From the NCBI GenBank assembly GCA_001801405.1, contig MGXQ01000046.1:1-15610 (forward strand): a stretch of 15,610 nucleotides of DNA, written 5' to 3'. This document shows, in pieces, positions 13,838-15,610 of the stretch; positions within the stretch are counted from its first letter, which is position 1; each line of letters opens with the position of its first letter. The notes below the pieces were generated by a model. The model saw only the letters and a list, made by a program, of their open reading frames with translations. It had not been told where the DNA came from and ran no database searches. The position numbers were made by a program, and so were the translations under genes. This DNA comes from Gammaproteobacteria bacterium RIFCSPHIGHO2_02_FULL_42_13 (GTDB lineage: Bacteria; Pseudomonadota; Gammaproteobacteria; UBA12402).

Positions 13838-15496
13838 TTACAACAAGCGACATCCGGATTCGGGGGGTGATGATGATGGAGGCGCTGCCCCCATCACGAG
13901 CGGTATGTGTCTGGGTGTTCTTGTGGCGTAAACGGTTGCAGCAGGACGATATCGAATGGTTGACACGTCGCCTCCTGCGCCATCATCCGTGAGAAATGTG
14001 TCTAACAGCCCTGGTACTGGGATCTCTCTGCTCAGAAATTCACTGCGAATCAAGTCCTGCAAATGCGGATTCGTTTCTTGCTCATATAATTGTTTCCCGA
14101 TTGCGGCAAAGGTATGCTCAGTTGTACGCAAGATAGCAGCGATGACTTGAAGGATAAAGTGATCATAACAAGATTTCAAGATTTGCGGATCTGGTTGCGA
14201 AGAGCTGTGTCTGTGTTGATTAAAAAACTGGATCAGAATGCGATAAATTGCGCCGCTCAATACTTGAGAAAGCTGATGCGGTTCTAAATGCATCGCTGAA
14301 TATTTGATGTCATTGATCAACTGGCGTAGTCCGCGGGGGTGCCCCAGTGCTCTGCCAAATGGTTCGGCAATCATATTGAGATAACATGGGCGCATTAAAT
14401 CTCCTTGTGTATCTCGGAGAGCTTTTTCGATCAGGCCAGGAAATTCAAGCAAAAATGCAATGGCACAGAGATCACCAAAGGCTTCGCAAATAGCTTGCGC
14501 TTCTCTATCGTCAGATCGTGTTAAATCTGGTTTGACCATGGTTAATAAAGCATGTCCCATTTCATGTGCGATGAGATCTGCAGAGTCACAGAGTTGAATG
14601 TCAGAGCCATCTGCCCCCATAAAATAACCAAAATGGATTTCATGTTTAGCAAGAAAATAAAAAGCGTTTTTACCATCTTGGGAGCCTTCGCGAGAGCGTG
14701 GAAATAATCGCAGTATTTGTCCGTCTTTGTTGAGCATAAAAGGTCGTTGGGTAAGGGCGGTATAGTGGTTACTAAATCCGGTAATGAGACGTTGCGCAAC
14801 GATAAAAGTTTGTATGCAGTCAAATTCGATTGAGCCTTCTGAGAAACCACAGGCATAGCCTTCTTGTATCGGGGTAAAGACTAAAGATTCCTTTCCTGCC
14901 GGCAGCATGACACGAAAACCTAATGTCATATCAGTGAGATTGGTTGGAATAAAATCTGTTATGCAACGTACGATTTTTAATCCTTGTACTGTGGGATCTT
15001 GTAGGCGCAGATAAACGTGATATTTTATCTCATGATCAGTAGGGTCCCGTGTTATAGAGGGTTTTAAAATAGGCGCAGGCGCGCGAAAGAACGGCATGCC
15101 CGTGCGTGTTCGTTGATATTCATGTAATAGTGACACGATATTTGTATATTCATTGGCACGTGCTACGCGTTCAGGTGTGACGCCATCAGCCGTGGATAGG
15201 TGGATATCAGGTTGATATTGTAAGAGAACCTGAACAACCTCTATAAACCCGCGTTGACAAGCAATAAATAATGCCGATTTTCCGCTGGCACCTCTTGCAT
15301 TAACATCTGCGCCAGCCTGGAGTAATAGCGTCGTTATTCGTGAGGCGTTATAGGCTGCTGCCAATACTAATATGGGCGTGCCTTTTTCAGTTTTGATGTT
15401 TGGGTTAGCACGAGGGGTCTTCCGCAAAAGCTGGCTAACTTGAATAATATTTTTTGCATGTACTGCTTCGATCAGTGCGTGGTCTTGCGGTGTCAT
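13838..15496 (-). CDS. Ankyrin-repeat protein fused to a thermolysin-like zinc metalloprotease domain
   Basis: The protein has 552 residues and no signal peptide. About residues 5-128 hold three to four ankyrin repeats; the clearest start at GTPILVLAAAYN (39-50) and GKSALFIACQRG (72-83), each ending in a LLL/LLQ helix. After a linker region of about 150 residues comes HEMGH (311-315) in the context DLIAHEMGHALL, then EAFGD with E338 as likely third zinc ligand 23 residues further on. A later segment, HQLSQVLSGAIYRIL (407-421), resembles the His...SG helix of thermolysin-type (M4) and related gluzincin peptidases. I infer an active zinc endopeptidase whose ankyrin repeats bind a partner protein; in Legionella- or Coxiella-like bacteria such fusions suggest an effector delivered by a type IV secretion system. 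The tail (505-552) is rich in Pro, Ser and Arg. The start at 15496 has GAGG upstream. It converges on rho. Confidence 0.8.
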   Translation of the reverse strand: MTPQDHALIEAVHAKNIIQVSQLLRKTPRANPNIKTEKGTPILVLAAAYNASRITTLLLQAGADVNARGASGKSALFIACQRGFIEVVQVLLQYQPDIHLSTADGVTPERVARANEYTNIVSLLHEYQRTRTGMPFFRAPAPILKPSITRDPTDHEIKYHVYLRLQDPTVQGLKIVRCITDFIPTNLTDMTLGFRVMLPAGKESLVFTPIQEGYACGFSEGSIEFDCIQTFIVAQRLITGFSNHYTALTQRPFMLNKDGQILRLFPRSREGSQDGKNAFYFLAKHEIHFGYFMGADGSDIQLCDSADLIAHEMGHALLTMVKPDLTRSDDREAQAICEAFGDLCAIAFLLEFPGLIEKALRDTQGDLMRPCYLNMIAEPFGRALGHPRGLRQLINDIKYSAMHLEPHQLSQVLSGAIYRILIQFFNQHRHSSSQPDPQILKSCYDHFILQVIAAILRTTEHTFAAIGKQLYEQETNPHLQDLIRSEFLSREIPVPGLLDTFLTDDGAGGDVSTIRYRPAATVYATRTPRHIPLVMGAAPPSSSPPESGCRLL

Positions 15497-15610
15497 AATG
15501 GGGTCCCTCGTTACTGGCTTAATATATAGTCATCCAGATAATTATCCATAAAAAATCATCGCCGATCTTGAGGTCATCTTTGAACGTTCTTCATTCGAGA
15601 AAACGCTTAC

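Noticed and set aside
14542..14856. A 104-codon frame inside the ankyrin-metalloprotease gene
   Set aside because: It is a shadow in another frame of a gene whose motifs fix the real frame.
15600..15610. CGCTTAC at the window end as a possible insertion-sequence terminus (GTAAGCG on the minus strand)
   Set aside because: Seven bases at a window edge with no matching partner or duplication are not enough evidence.
1..15610. CRISPR arrays, tRNA or rRNA genes
   Set aside because: No regularly spaced repeats of suitable length and no tRNA cloverleaf or rRNA sequence were recognised on either strand.

Overview
The window looks like a chromosomal segment of a low-to-moderate GC gammaproteobacterium, most likely of the Legionellales (Legionella/Coxiella-like) type. 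The basis is the housekeeping gene set and order (rsmA-apaH converging on folA, ygfB-pepP, trxA-rho), together with an ankyrin-repeat protein of the kind found in host-associated members of that order. The taxonomic placement is inference: no rRNA gene or complete diagnostic locus is present.

Layout. Positions 1-79 are the 3' end (domains V and VI) of a group II intron whose body lies to the left of the window. Positions 181-2007 hold three small exported, cysteine-containing proteins that I cannot name. The first reads rightward; the other two form a leftward pair converging on it. A divergent promoter region (2008-2145) separates them from an outer-membrane beta-barrel protein (2146-3003), which meets the leftward DNA polymerase I gene polA (3000-5672) tail to tail. 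The 640-bp gap 5673-6313 holds the polA promoter, a 166-bp multi-hairpin repeat (copy A), a 172-bp MITE-like palindrome with an 8-bp target duplication, and the rsmA promoter with a structured leader. Next come rsmA, apaH, folA (leftward), ygfB, pepP and a Bcr/CflA-type MFS transporter. An inverted second copy of the multi-hairpin repeat (copy B) follows at 11634-11793, then trxA and rho. The right end carries a leftward 552-residue protein that fuses N-terminal ankyrin repeats to a thermolysin-like (HEMGH...E) zinc metalloprotease domain.

The housekeeping genes cover DNA repair and replication (polA), ribosome maturation (rsmA), alarmone removal (apaH), folate reduction (folA), proline-peptide cleavage (pepP), redox control (trxA) and transcription termination (rho). 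Most interesting are the ankyrin-metalloprotease fusion (a candidate secreted effector), the duplicated structured repeat whose terminal hairpin differs between copies by a compensatory base-pair change, the MITE-like insertion ending exactly at the rsmA -35 box, and the small secreted-protein cluster beside the intron. In all three convergent gene pairs (181-717/714-1316, 2146-3003/polA, apaH/folA) the coding ends overlap, leaving no intergenic room for a terminator.
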